A DNA stretch of 64,000 nt from Parvularculaceae bacterium. Its GTDB lineage: Bacteria > Pseudomonadota > Alphaproteobacteria > Caulobacterales > Parvularculaceae. Below, in pieces: positions 48,145 through 55,867 of the stretch. The first letter of the stretch is position 1; each line of letters starts with the position of its first letter. The translations under genes and the position numbers were made by a program. The notes under the pieces are model-generated. The model searched no databases. It saw nothing but the letters and a program-made list of their open reading frames with translations, and was not told the origin of the DNA. The stretch covers positions 1 through 64,000 of the forward strand of contig JANQMJ010000020.1 in the NCBI GenBank assembly GCA_028280115.1. The letters are read 5' to 3'.

Positions 48145-48210
48145 CTTCGGGTTTTATCGATCGGCGAATGTTCCGGGCGAACTGTGTCGCGCAAAGGGTA
48201 AGGCGAAAAC

Positions 48211-48612
48211 ATGGCGAAGCTGTTGCTGGTGGCGGCATGCGCGTTGGTGGACCGGGATGGACGGGTCCTCCTCGCCCGCCGCCCGTCGGGGGCCTCCATG
48301 GCGGGTCTGTGGGAGTTTCCGGGCGGCAAGCTTTCCGGCGACGAAACGCCTGAAGCCGCATTGGTCAGGGAGCTGAAAGAAGAGCTTGGGATCGACACCG
48401 AGACGTCGTGCCTGGCGCCGATCGCATTTGCGTCCTGCGCAGCGGGGGACCATCATCTGCTGATGCCGCTTTTCGTGTGCCGCAAATGGTCGGGAACGGT
48501 TACCGCGCGCGCCCATGACGATTTGCGTTGGGTCAAACCCCAGACGCTTCTGGACTATGAGATGCCGCCCGCCGATCGACCGCTCGCGGCGCAATTAAGG
48601 GACTTCTTATGA
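48211..48612 (+). CDS. mutT: 8-oxo-dGTP diphosphatase (MutT, NUDIX)
   Basis: A 133-residue Nudix hydrolase that clears 8-oxo-dGTP from the nucleotide pool. The full Nudix box is visible as GGKLSGDETPEAALVRELKE then ELGI, with WEFPGGK preceding it as in MutT and the C-terminal DLRWVKPQTLLDYEMPPAD. Its position after the secA-linked PPIase is typical of Alphaproteobacteria. Confidence 0.94.
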   Translation: MAKLLLVAACALVDRDGRVLLARRPSGASMAGLWEFPGGKLSGDETPEAALVRELKEELGIDTETSCLAPIAFASCAAGDHHLLMPLFVCRKWSGTVTARAHDDLRWVKPQTLLDYEMPPADRPLAAQLRDFL

Positions 48613-48668
48613 TGGGATTGGCGGCGGCTATGATCGATGCGCTGCGGGGCCGTTGTGCCTTGCGATCG

Positions 48669-49526
48669 TCAATGCCTTGCGCTTTTGCGCACCGCCTCTT
48701 TCAACGACGCTGTCGCCGAGCCGGGTTTTAACGGCTTTGGCTGTCCCGGTGCCGGGGCCCAGCCGGTCAGATAGACAATATCGAACAGTTCCGTCCCGCC
48801 GGCGATCTCGAAAATTGCCGCCGCTTTGGCGAAAACCTCGCGCCGCAGCGCCGCCGGCCGGTTTGCCAGCGCGCCGGTCTCGCCCATGCCGCGCAGATCT
48901 GCGACCAGGCGCGCCGGCGTTTCATAGCGCACCTCAGTCTTGTCGACGTCGACGACTGGCATGGTGAAGCCGGCGCGCGCCAGCGCCTGACCGAAATCCT
49001 GTATCGTCGCAAACGGCGCGATGCGCGCGGAAACGCCGCCGGTGACTTCCGTTTCCGCCGTATAAAGAGCATTGCGCAGCCGGCTCAGCGTTTCCTCGCC
49101 GAATGCCGCAGCAACGAACAGGCCGTCGGGCCTTAACGCGGCGCGAATCTGGGCAAGGGCGCCGACAAGGTCATTGGCGCCGTGCAGGGTGAGCAGGCTG
49201 ACAAAAAGATCGATGCTCTGCGCCGCTAGCGGAAGCGTTTCTTCCTCGGCGGCAACAGCGGGGCGCATCGGGCCCAGCCGGTCCGGCGCCGCATCCAGAT
49301 GGATAAGCGTTTCGACGTCGCAGGCGGGCGTCAGCATATCCGTCAGCGCGCCGGCGCCGGCGAAGACGGCGCGGGGAAAATCGCGTTTGACGGTTTCAAG
49401 CCGGTCGATGACATCCGCCATCGCCCGGCGGTGCAGAAAATCGAATTCGCTAAAACGTTTGGCGCTGCGCGCGCGGCGCAGGCGGATCAGGCGGCGATCG
49501 AAGATGTGCGGCGCAGCGCTGGTCAT
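48669..49526 (-). CDS. SAM-dependent methyltransferase, BioC/NDUFAF5-like
   Basis: A 285-residue class I methyltransferase-like protein. The N-terminus IFDRRLIRLRRARSAKRFSEFDFLHRR is typical of alphaproteobacterial relatives of NDUFAF5, a complex I assembly hydroxylase. The core has AVFAGAGALTDML (replacing the usual GxGxG), LFVSLLTLHGANDL and LRPDGLFVAAAFGEETL. The SAM-binding glycines are partly degenerate. It is divergent from comF, an arrangement common in the class. Function unproven. Confidence 0.82.
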   Translation of the reverse strand: MTSAAPHIFDRRLIRLRRARSAKRFSEFDFLHRRAMADVIDRLETVKRDFPRAVFAGAGALTDMLTPACDVETLIHLDAAPDRLGPMRPAVAAEEETLPLAAQSIDLFVSLLTLHGANDLVGALAQIRAALRPDGLFVAAAFGEETLSRLRNALYTAETEVTGGVSARIAPFATIQDFGQALARAGFTMPVVDVDKTEVRYETPARLVADLRGMGETGALANRPAALRREVFAKAAAIFEIAGGTELFDIVYLTGWAPAPGQPKPLKPGSATASLKEAVRKSARH

Positions 49527-49570
49527 GCCGGCGGTTTCTCAATATCCCCCAGTCGCGTAGTCTAACGCGC

Positions 49571-50350
49571 ATGAATGCGCAAATTCCCCATGGCGTCGGC
49601 GTTGCGCTGGGGCCTCGGCAGGCCCTGCGCCGCGCGCTCGATTTGCTCATGCCGCCGCAATGTCCGGTGACCGGCGAGCGCGTCGTTGCGCCGGCGCTGT
49701 TGAGCCCGGCCGGATGGGCGGCGCTGCATTTCATCGAGACGCCCTATTGCAGGCGTTGCGGGGTTCCCTTCGCGGCTGACTATGGCGAGGGCGTCGAATG
49801 TCCGTCCTGCATCGCCGAACCGCCGGTCTTCGATCGCGCCTGTGCAGCCGTTGTTTACGATGACGCCAGCCATAAGCTTGTGGTCGGTTTCAAACACGCC
49901 GACCGGACCGAACTGGCGGCGATGTTCGGCGGCTGGATGGCCTGGGCCGGCGGCCAAATGCTTTCGCCCCATACGCTGGTCGCGCCCATTCCGCTGCATC
50001 GCTTTCGCCTGCTCGCGCGCAGATACAATCAGTCGGCGTTTTTAAGCGAGGCGGTTGCACGCATCGCCGGCGCCGTGCATGCGCCCCGCCTCCTGCGCCG
50101 TACGCGCGCAACGCCGCCGCAAAAGGATCTCTCGCCAGCGGGCCGCCGCCGCAATGTTGCCGGCGCCTTTGCGGTTCCCGCTGAGCATCGCGCGCATGTC
50201 GACGGCGCCCATGTCGTGCTGGTCGACGACGTTCTGACCACCGGCGCAACGCTTAACGCCGCCGCGCGCGCGCTCAAGGCGGCCGGCGCAAAGCGGGTCG
50301 ACGCACTCGTGCTGGCGCGGGTTGTAAAGGGGGGCGTCGGCGCCATATAG
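49571..50350 (+). CDS. comF: ComF family phosphoribosyltransferase-like protein
   Basis: A 259-residue protein with an N-terminal zinc-binding region (CRRCGVPF, CPSCIAEP) and a C-terminal PRTase-type domain with HVVLVDDVLTTGATL. ComF proteins are linked to DNA uptake and are thought to act in natural competence, but many non-competent bacteria keep them. It begins an apparent operon with grxC and the nitrilase. Confidence 0.92.
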   Translation: MNAQIPHGVGVALGPRQALRRALDLLMPPQCPVTGERVVAPALLSPAGWAALHFIETPYCRRCGVPFAADYGEGVECPSCIAEPPVFDRACAAVVYDDASHKLVVGFKHADRTELAAMFGGWMAWAGGQMLSPHTLVAPIPLHRFRLLARRYNQSAFLSEAVARIAGAVHAPRLLRRTRATPPQKDLSPAGRRRNVAGAFAVPAEHRAHVDGAHVVLVDDVLTTGATLNAAARALKAAGAKRVDALVLARVVKGGVGAI

Positions 50351-50376
50351 CGGAGCGCCGAAAGCGGAGCCGTGCG

Positions 50377-50637
50377 ATGCAGAAAGTCACGATCTATACA
50401 AGACCCCTGTGCGGTTATTGCGCCCGCGCGCTTGCCCTGCTCGACAAAAAGGGCGCAGACGTAACCGAAATCTCCGCCGCCTTCGAACAGGAAAAGCGCG
50501 AGGAAATGCTGGCGCGCGCGAATGGCAAGACGACCTATCCGCAGATCTTCATCGGCGATGCGCATGTGGGCGGCTGGGACGAGCTTTCCGCACTCGATCA
50601 GGCCGGCAAGCTGGACGCGCTGTTGAATGGCGAATGA
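50377..50637 (+). CDS. grxC: Glutaredoxin 3
   Basis: An 86-residue glutaredoxin reducing disulfides with glutathione in the cytoplasm. The active site CGYC (Cys12, Cys15) and the glutathione-binding TYPQIFIGDAHVGGWDEL segment are present. Its 3' end overlaps the start of the next gene by 11 bp, which fits tight translational coupling. Confidence 0.95.
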   Translation: MQKVTIYTRPLCGYCARALALLDKKGADVTEISAAFEQEKREEMLARANGKTTYPQIFIGDAHVGGWDELSALDQAGKLDALLNGE

Positions 50638-51472
50638 TAAAAAACCCTTCCGCGCCGCCTGCGTGCAGATGCGCTCGGGGCTCGACCGCGCCAGGAACAC
50701 GAACGACGCGCTGGCGCTGATCGAGGAAGCGGCCAGGGCTGGCGCGGCGTTCATCGCCACGCCGGAAATGACCAATGTGGTCGACCGCAAAGGCGCGCGC
50801 CTGCTCGACGGCTTGCCCGACGAAGACGGTCTTGAAGAGATCGCCGCTTTTGCGGCGGCGGCCAGACGCCATGGCGTATGGCTGCTGATCGGTTCGCTGG
50901 CGCTCAAGGCAGACGCCAAGGCCGCCAACCGGAGCTTTCTTTATTCTCCCGCCGGCGACATTGTCGCCCGTTACGACAAGCTGCATATGTTCGATGTCGA
51001 CCTGCCCGGTGGCGAAAGCTGGAAGGAATCGAGCATTTACGCGGCCGGCGACAATGCCTGTCTGGTCGAGACGGAACTGGCGAATTTCGGCCTTTCGATC
51101 TGTTACGATTTGCGCTTTCCCCGGCTTTACCGGGCGCTCGCCCAGGCCGGCGCCGACGTTCTGTGCGCGCCGGCGGCGTTTACGCGCCAGACCGGCAAGG
51201 CCCACTGGAAGACCTTGTTAACCGCCCGCGCCATTGAAAACGGGGCTTTTATCGTCGCCCCGGCCCAGGGCGGCGTCCATGAGGACGGGCGCGAAACCTA
51301 CGGCCATTCCATGATTATCGGCCCTTGGGGGGACGTGCTCGCAGAAGATGATGGCGACGAACCCGGCTTTGTTCTTGCAGAAATCGACCTCGCCGCCGCC
51401 CGCGAGGCGCGGCGCAGAATTCCCAATCTTTCCCTTGAACCAGATTTCAAAACCTCCATTGTAAAACAATGA
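50627..51472 (+). CDS. Carbon-nitrogen hydrolase, Nit1-like (deaminated glutathione amidase type)
   Basis: A 281-residue nitrilase-superfamily amidase with the catalytic triad Glu47 (ATPEMTN), Lys118 (YDKLHMFDVD) and Cys159 (ICYDLRFPRLYRAL). The LHMFDVDLPGG segment fits the Nit1/YafV-like amidase branch, which repairs deaminated glutathione or acts as an omega-amidase. Co-transcription and overlap with glutaredoxin supports a glutathione-related role (inference). Its stop overlaps the DUF1178 start (ATGA). Confidence 0.9.
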   Translation: MANDKKPFRAACVQMRSGLDRARNTNDALALIEEAARAGAAFIATPEMTNVVDRKGARLLDGLPDEDGLEEIAAFAAAARRHGVWLLIGSLALKADAKAANRSFLYSPAGDIVARYDKLHMFDVDLPGGESWKESSIYAAGDNACLVETELANFGLSICYDLRFPRLYRALAQAGADVLCAPAAFTRQTGKAHWKTLLTARAIENGAFIVAPAQGGVHEDGRETYGHSMIIGPWGDVLAEDDGDEPGFVLAEIDLAAAREARRRIPNLSLEPDFKTSIVKQ

Positions 51473-51927
51473 TCAAGTATCAATTGCGCTGCGCGGTCGA
51501 GCATGAGTTCGAAGCCTGGTTCCGGGACAGCGCCGATTTCGACGTCCAGGCCGAGGACGGGCTGGTGGAATGTCCGGTCTGCGGTTCCGACGACGTGCGC
51601 AAGGCGGTGATGGCGCCGGCCATCGCGCGCCGTTCGAACGCGCGCTCGCGCGCGATGCGGCGCGACATCGTCCAGGCCATGAACCGGGCGCGCGACTATG
51701 TCGAAAAGAACTTCGACTATGTCGGCGAGCAGTTCCCGGAAGAGGCCCGCAAGATCCATTACGGCGAAACCGAAGAACGCAGCATTTACGGCGAAGCGAC
51801 CGGCAAGGAAGTCAAGGAACTGGTCGACGAAGGCGTGCCCGTGGCGCCGCTGCCCGCAACGCCGAAAAAAACCGATCATGCCGGCAAGCCGAAAACCGCG
51901 CCGACGGAAACGAAGAAACTGAACTGA
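51469..51927 (+). CDS. DUF1178 family protein
   Basis: A 152-residue protein with the family N-terminus IKYQLRCAVEHEFEAWFRDS, a CPVCGS zinc-binding site and a C-terminal Ala/Pro/Lys-rich tail. Function is unknown; it is nearly always next to the Nit1-like amidase in Alphaproteobacteria. Its ATG overlaps the amidase stop. Confidence 0.92.
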   Translation: MIKYQLRCAVEHEFEAWFRDSADFDVQAEDGLVECPVCGSDDVRKAVMAPAIARRSNARSRAMRRDIVQAMNRARDYVEKNFDYVGEQFPEEARKIHYGETEERSIYGEATGKEVKELVDEGVPVAPLPATPKKTDHAGKPKTAPTETKKLN

Positions 51928-51994
51928 CACATCGGGTTGGCCGTCCGTATGGACGTGGTCATCCTTGCGTGCGGGCCGATATGGAAGCACATGG

Positions 51995-53080
51995 ATGCGC
52001 GGCGCCTTTATCATCATCGCTGCATGCCTGGCGGCGCTTGCGGCATGCGGGTCGGCGCAAAACGCCGGCGCGCGTGCTGACGAGAACCCCATGACGGCCG
52101 GGAAAGAACTCATTGTCCTTGCCGCGCCGCGCGCCGGCGATCCCTACTACGCGGATCGTGCTGAGGATATTTTCGATTTTCACGTCGCCTATGCGCGCCA
52201 GATCGAGGGGCGCGACGACGTTCTTATCCTGACGGACGCCGAGACCTATCCCGACTATGCAAAGGCGCTCGGCGAACACCGGGTTGCGATTGCGCCGATG
52301 GACGATATCTGGATGCGCGACTTCGCGCCGTCCAACGCGGCCGATCCGGTGATGTTTCGCTACACCGCCGCCGGACAGGGCGGCGGCCGCGCCGGCCAGC
52401 GCGACGCCGACGCGGTCCAGGAAACGCTTGCAGGCATTATCGACGAGATGGGCCTTTCCTATCGCGCCAGCGATCTTCTCAATGACGGCGGCAATTTCGT
52501 GGAAGACGGCGCCGGCCGCGCCGTGGTCAGCCGCAAGTTCCTGCGGGACAACGCCCTTAACGAAACGGATGCGCGCGCGGCGCTGAAATCGCTGGCCGGC
52601 GCCGAACATGTCGCTTTTATCGAGGCCGACGAGCAGGGCGGGCTCGAACATGCGGACGGGGTCGTCGCTTTCGTTGCGCCGAACGTACTGGTCGTGAACA
52701 GCTATCCGGAAGACCCGGACTACGCCGCGGCGTTGCGGGCCGATCTCGAAGCCGGGTTGCCGGGCGTCGTCATTCGCGAAATTGTCACGCCCTATGACGC
52801 AAGCGACATTCATGACGAACGGTTCGGCTCGGCCTGCGGGCTTTACACCAACATGCTGGCGACGCCCGAACGCATCTACTTTCCTCAGTTCGGCGTGCCC
52901 GAGGATCAGAAGGCGCTGGCGCAGATGCGACAATGGACCGATAAGGAAGTCGTTCCCGTGCGCTCGGACACGGTCTGCCCCATGGGCGGCGGCGTGCGCT
53001 GCATGTCGTGGCAGACGCGCGGCGACAACGCAAAACGCCTATTGTCCTTGCTGGAAAGCCGGCGCGTTTCGCCGTTGTAA
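51995..53080 (+). CDS. Agmatine deiminase family protein (exported lipoprotein)
   Basis: A 361-residue guanidino-group-modifying enzyme of the agmatine deiminase/PAD type. A lipoprotein signal (FIIIAACLAALAAC) starts it, unusual for a family often cytoplasmic. The catalytic region has DIWMRDF, DGGNFVEDG, GLEHADG, and the C-terminal nucleophile cysteine in GGGVRCMSWQ. It would hydrolyse agmatine or peptidyl-arginine to citrulline-type products outside the cytoplasm. I chose the ATG at 51995 after GGAAGC; a TTG at 51965 is the only longer start. Confidence 0.86.
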   Translation: MRGAFIIIAACLAALAACGSAQNAGARADENPMTAGKELIVLAAPRAGDPYYADRAEDIFDFHVAYARQIEGRDDVLILTDAETYPDYAKALGEHRVAIAPMDDIWMRDFAPSNAADPVMFRYTAAGQGGGRAGQRDADAVQETLAGIIDEMGLSYRASDLLNDGGNFVEDGAGRAVVSRKFLRDNALNETDARAALKSLAGAEHVAFIEADEQGGLEHADGVVAFVAPNVLVVNSYPEDPDYAAALRADLEAGLPGVVIREIVTPYDASDIHDERFGSACGLYTNMLATPERIYFPQFGVPEDQKALAQMRQWTDKEVVPVRSDTVCPMGGGVRCMSWQTRGDNAKRLLSLLESRRVSPL

Positions 53081-53680
53081 CGCCGCGCGCAACATGGTTC
53101 GCCTTCCGGTTGTGCGCGCTCGCCTTTCGGTTGTGAAAAAAGCCTGCAATGACGCCGTTTCTCCCATTGCCGGGAAAGGCGGGCCGATCATCAGCGGGGC
53201 GGATATCAACCACCTGCCGGGCGGCCTTATAGTGCCCCTCGACGTCGATGGCGGCTGACGCAAAGGCGGGCCGGCTCCGCAACCGGGGAGCGCCGCAACA
53301 CCAGCCAGGGCCCCTTGCGGCGTCCATGCGCAGGGCGGCGAAAACCGCGCCGGCGCGGGCTCTTTGACATTGTGAATCTTTTCCGGCGGCGGCCTTGCGG
53401 CTGTCGTCCGCTTGCGGAGGAAACAAGGCTAGACCTCCGGGCGTATGGTTTGAAGCGGAACGTCTCTCACCCGACCTCCCTGACATCCTTCAGCAAGCTC
53501 AGGCTGAGGAGTCGGGGCCCAGTCAATATAAAAGACGGGCTTCGCCCGACATTATCTGTTCGCTGGATTCCGGCCTTTGCCGAAAAGAGCGGGTTGAGAG
53601 TTTTTTTCCAACCTTTCAACCCGCTTTCCCCGACGCAAGTCGGGGCCCAGTCAACATAAAAAGACGGGCTTGGCTCGACT
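53081..53680. other. Long intergenic region with repeats, no gene seen
   Basis: A 600-bp spacer between the deiminase gene and the ubiG 3' end. I find no convincing gene. It contains two direct repeats (53511-53550, 53639-53679), a hairpin AGCGGGTTGA/TCAACCCGCT with a 7-T stretch in its loop, and CCCCGAC/GTCGGGG hairpins. Both flanking genes converge here. Confidence 0.6.
53511..53679. repeat. Pair of 40-bp direct repeats with palindromic ends
   Basis: GTCGGGGCCCAGTCAAtATA-type repeats at 53511-53550 and 53639-53679 are alike apart from a few substitutions and one added A. Each ends with an inverted segment GACGGGC/GCCCGAC (first copy) or a degenerate version (second). They bracket another hairpin. 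The structure resembles REP-like intergenic elements. Confidence 0.65.
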
Positions 53681-54496
53681 TTAATGCGACAGCGTCTGCG
53701 GCGACGGTTTGACCGCCGTGAGCATGTAATTGACGCTCATATCCTCGCCGATGCGCCAGATGTCCATGAGCGGATTATAGGTGACGCCTGCTTCGGCGGT
53801 GACGGTCATGCCGGCGCGGGAAAGCGCGGCCTTGGCTTCTTCCGGTTTGACGAATTTGCGCGGATCGTGCGCGCCCCTGGGCAGCCAGCGCAGCACATAT
53901 TCCGCGCCGACTTTAGCCAGCGCGAAAGCCTTCAGCGTGCGGTTGATCGTAGCGATCACCATGATCCCGCCCGGCTTGACCAGATCCGACGCGGTTTTGA
54001 GGAACAGATCGACATCGGCGACATGTTCGACGACTTCAAGATTGAGCACGATGTCGAAAGGCGGCTCGCCGGCGGCGAGGAGGTCTTCCGCCGTCGTATG
54101 GCGATAGTCGATGTCGAGCCCGAGCGGCTCGGCGTGGGCCAGCGCGGTCTTGACGTTGCGCTCGGCGGCGTCGATGGCGACCACTTCGGCGCCGAGCCGG
54201 CGCATGGGTTCGGCGACCAGTCCGCCGCCGCAGCCGATATCGAGCAAACGCAGCCCCTCAAGCGGCGATTTGGCGCGCCGGTCGCGGCCGAAATGGGCGC
54301 AAATCCCGTCGCGGATATAGGCCAGCCTTATGGGATTGAATTTGTGCAGCGGTTTGAATTTGCCGAACGGATCCCACCATTGTTCGGCGATAGCGGCGAA
54401 TTTTTCGACTTCCGCCGGGTCCACGGTGGTTTTTGCCGCGGGCGGGCGGGTAAGGGCGTCGGCCTCTTGCATGGTTAAGTTATCCTTGCTTGCCAT
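53681..54496 (-). CDS. ubiG: Ubiquinone biosynthesis O-methyltransferase
   Basis: A 271-residue methyltransferase acting on the two O-methylation steps of ubiquinone synthesis. It has the N-terminal [21 protein letters not shown] typical of UbiG, the SAM motif [15 protein letters not shown], and [13 protein letters not shown]. Length is normal. It is divergent from lysC, as in most Alphaproteobacteria. Confidence 0.96.
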   Translation of the reverse strand: MASKDNLTMQEADALTRPPAAKTTVDPAEVEKFAAIAEQWWDPFGKFKPLHKFNPIRLAYIRDGICAHFGRDRRAKSPLEGLRLLDIGCGGGLVAEPMRRLGAEVVAIDAAERNVKTALAHAEPLGLDIDYRHTTAEDLLAAGEPPFDIVLNLEVVEHVADVDLFLKTASDLVKPGGIMVIATINRTLKAFALAKVGAEYVLRWLPRGAHDPRKFVKPEEAKAALSRAGMTVTAEAGVTYNPLMDIWRIGEDMSVNYMLTAVKPSPQTLSH

Positions 54497-54586
54497 AAAA
54501 CGGCGCGCTGCCTAGAGATACCGCCAAATTGACCCTTTCGGACGCCGGTTACAAGACGGCAAGACCTCGCAGGCTATAATCCGCAG

Positions 54587-55837
54587 ATGACGCGCATTGT
54601 CATGAAATTCGGCGGCACGTCGGTCGCCAATCTCGACCGTATTCGCGCAGCGGCGGCGTTCGTGCGCCGCGAAGTCGACGCCGGTCATTCGGTGGCGGTG
54701 GCGGTTTCCGCGATGGCCGGCGAAACCAACCGACTGATTGGCCTGTGCGACGAAGCCGGCCCGCCGGCGCCTGCGCTTGACGCGCGGTTCGTCGAGCAAG
54801 ACGCGGTGGTCTCCTCCGGCGAGCAGGTTACCTCCGGTCTGCTTGCACTGGTCATGCAACAACTCGGCTATCGCGCGCGGTCCTGGCAAGGCTGGCAGAT
54901 CCCGCTCAAGACCGACGAGCGCCACGGCAGCGCGCGCATCGCCGATCTCGACAGCACGGCGCTCGGCGAGGCGATCGACAGTGGCGAGATCGCCGTGGTT
55001 GCAGGCTTTCAGGGCGTCGCGCCCGACGGACGCATCGCCACCTTCGGCCGCGGCGGCACGGATACTTCTGCGGCGGCGCTAGCGGCGGCGCTTAAGGCCG
55101 AGCGCTGCGACATCTACACCGATGTTGACGGCGTTTATACGACCGATCCGCGACTGACCAAACAAGCGCGGCGCATCGATAAAATCTCCTATGAGGAGAT
55201 GCTTGAAATGGCGTCGGTGGGCGCAAAGGTTCTTCAAACGCGTTCGGTGGAGTTGGCCATGGCGTGGAAGGTCCCGCTGCGCGTGTTATCAAGTTTCGAT
55301 CCCCCGGACGCGCCGGGGCCCGGCACGCTGATTTGCGACGAGGACGATATTGTGGAACAAAACATCGTGACGGCGGTGACGCCGGATTTTAACGAAGCGA
55401 CGGTGACGGTGCTTGCGGTGCCGGACGAGCCCGGCCGCGCGGCGGCGATTTTCACCCGGCTCGCCGATATCGGCGTCAATATCGACATGATCGTGCAGAG
55501 TGCGTCGCGCGAGCCGGGTTTTGCGAATATTTCCTTCACCACCAAGGAAGATGATCTCGACCGCGCCGTGGAGGCGTTGAATGCGGTCAAGGACAAAATT
55601 GGATATAATGCTTTGCAATCGGATCGAAATGTCGCCAAAATATCGGTCATCGGTCTCGGCATGAAGAGCCACGCTGGCGTCGCCTCGACCATGTTCCAGA
55701 CGCTCGCCGACAAAGGCATAAACATTCAGAACATCTTCACTTCGGAGATTAAGATAAGTGTGCTGATTAATTCCGATGCGGCGGAATACGCCGTGCGCGC
55801 TCTGCACGAGGCCTACGGGCTCGATAAGGCCCGATAG
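54587..55837 (+). CDS. lysC: Aspartate kinase
   Basis: A 416-residue aspartokinase phosphorylating L-aspartate at the head of the lysine, threonine and methionine pathways. It starts IVMKFGGTSVANLDRI (kinase signature), has GRGGTDTSAAAL in the core and ends with two ACT domains that bind feedback inhibitors (NIDMIVQSA and INIQNIFTSEIKISVL). Followed 30 bp later by ptsP. Confidence 0.97.
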   Translation: MTRIVMKFGGTSVANLDRIRAAAAFVRREVDAGHSVAVAVSAMAGETNRLIGLCDEAGPPAPALDARFVEQDAVVSSGEQVTSGLLALVMQQLGYRARSWQGWQIPLKTDERHGSARIADLDSTALGEAIDSGEIAVVAGFQGVAPDGRIATFGRGGTDTSAAALAAALKAERCDIYTDVDGVYTTDPRLTKQARRIDKISYEEMLEMASVGAKVLQTRSVELAMAWKVPLRVLSSFDPPDAPGPGTLICDEDDIVEQNIVTAVTPDFNEATVTVLAVPDEPGRAAAIFTRLADIGVNIDMIVQSASREPGFANISFTTKEDDLDRAVEALNAVKDKIGYNALQSDRNVAKISVIGLGMKSHAGVASTMFQTLADKGINIQNIFTSEIKISVLINSDAAEYAVRALHEAYGLDKAR

Positions 55838-55867
55838 AGTTTTGAAAGCCGAATTCGACGAACGGCA

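Noticed and set aside
46989..48398. 469-codon minus-strand frame opposite the PPIase and mutT genes
   Set aside because: Antisense shadow; no motifs, composition typical of reverse frames.
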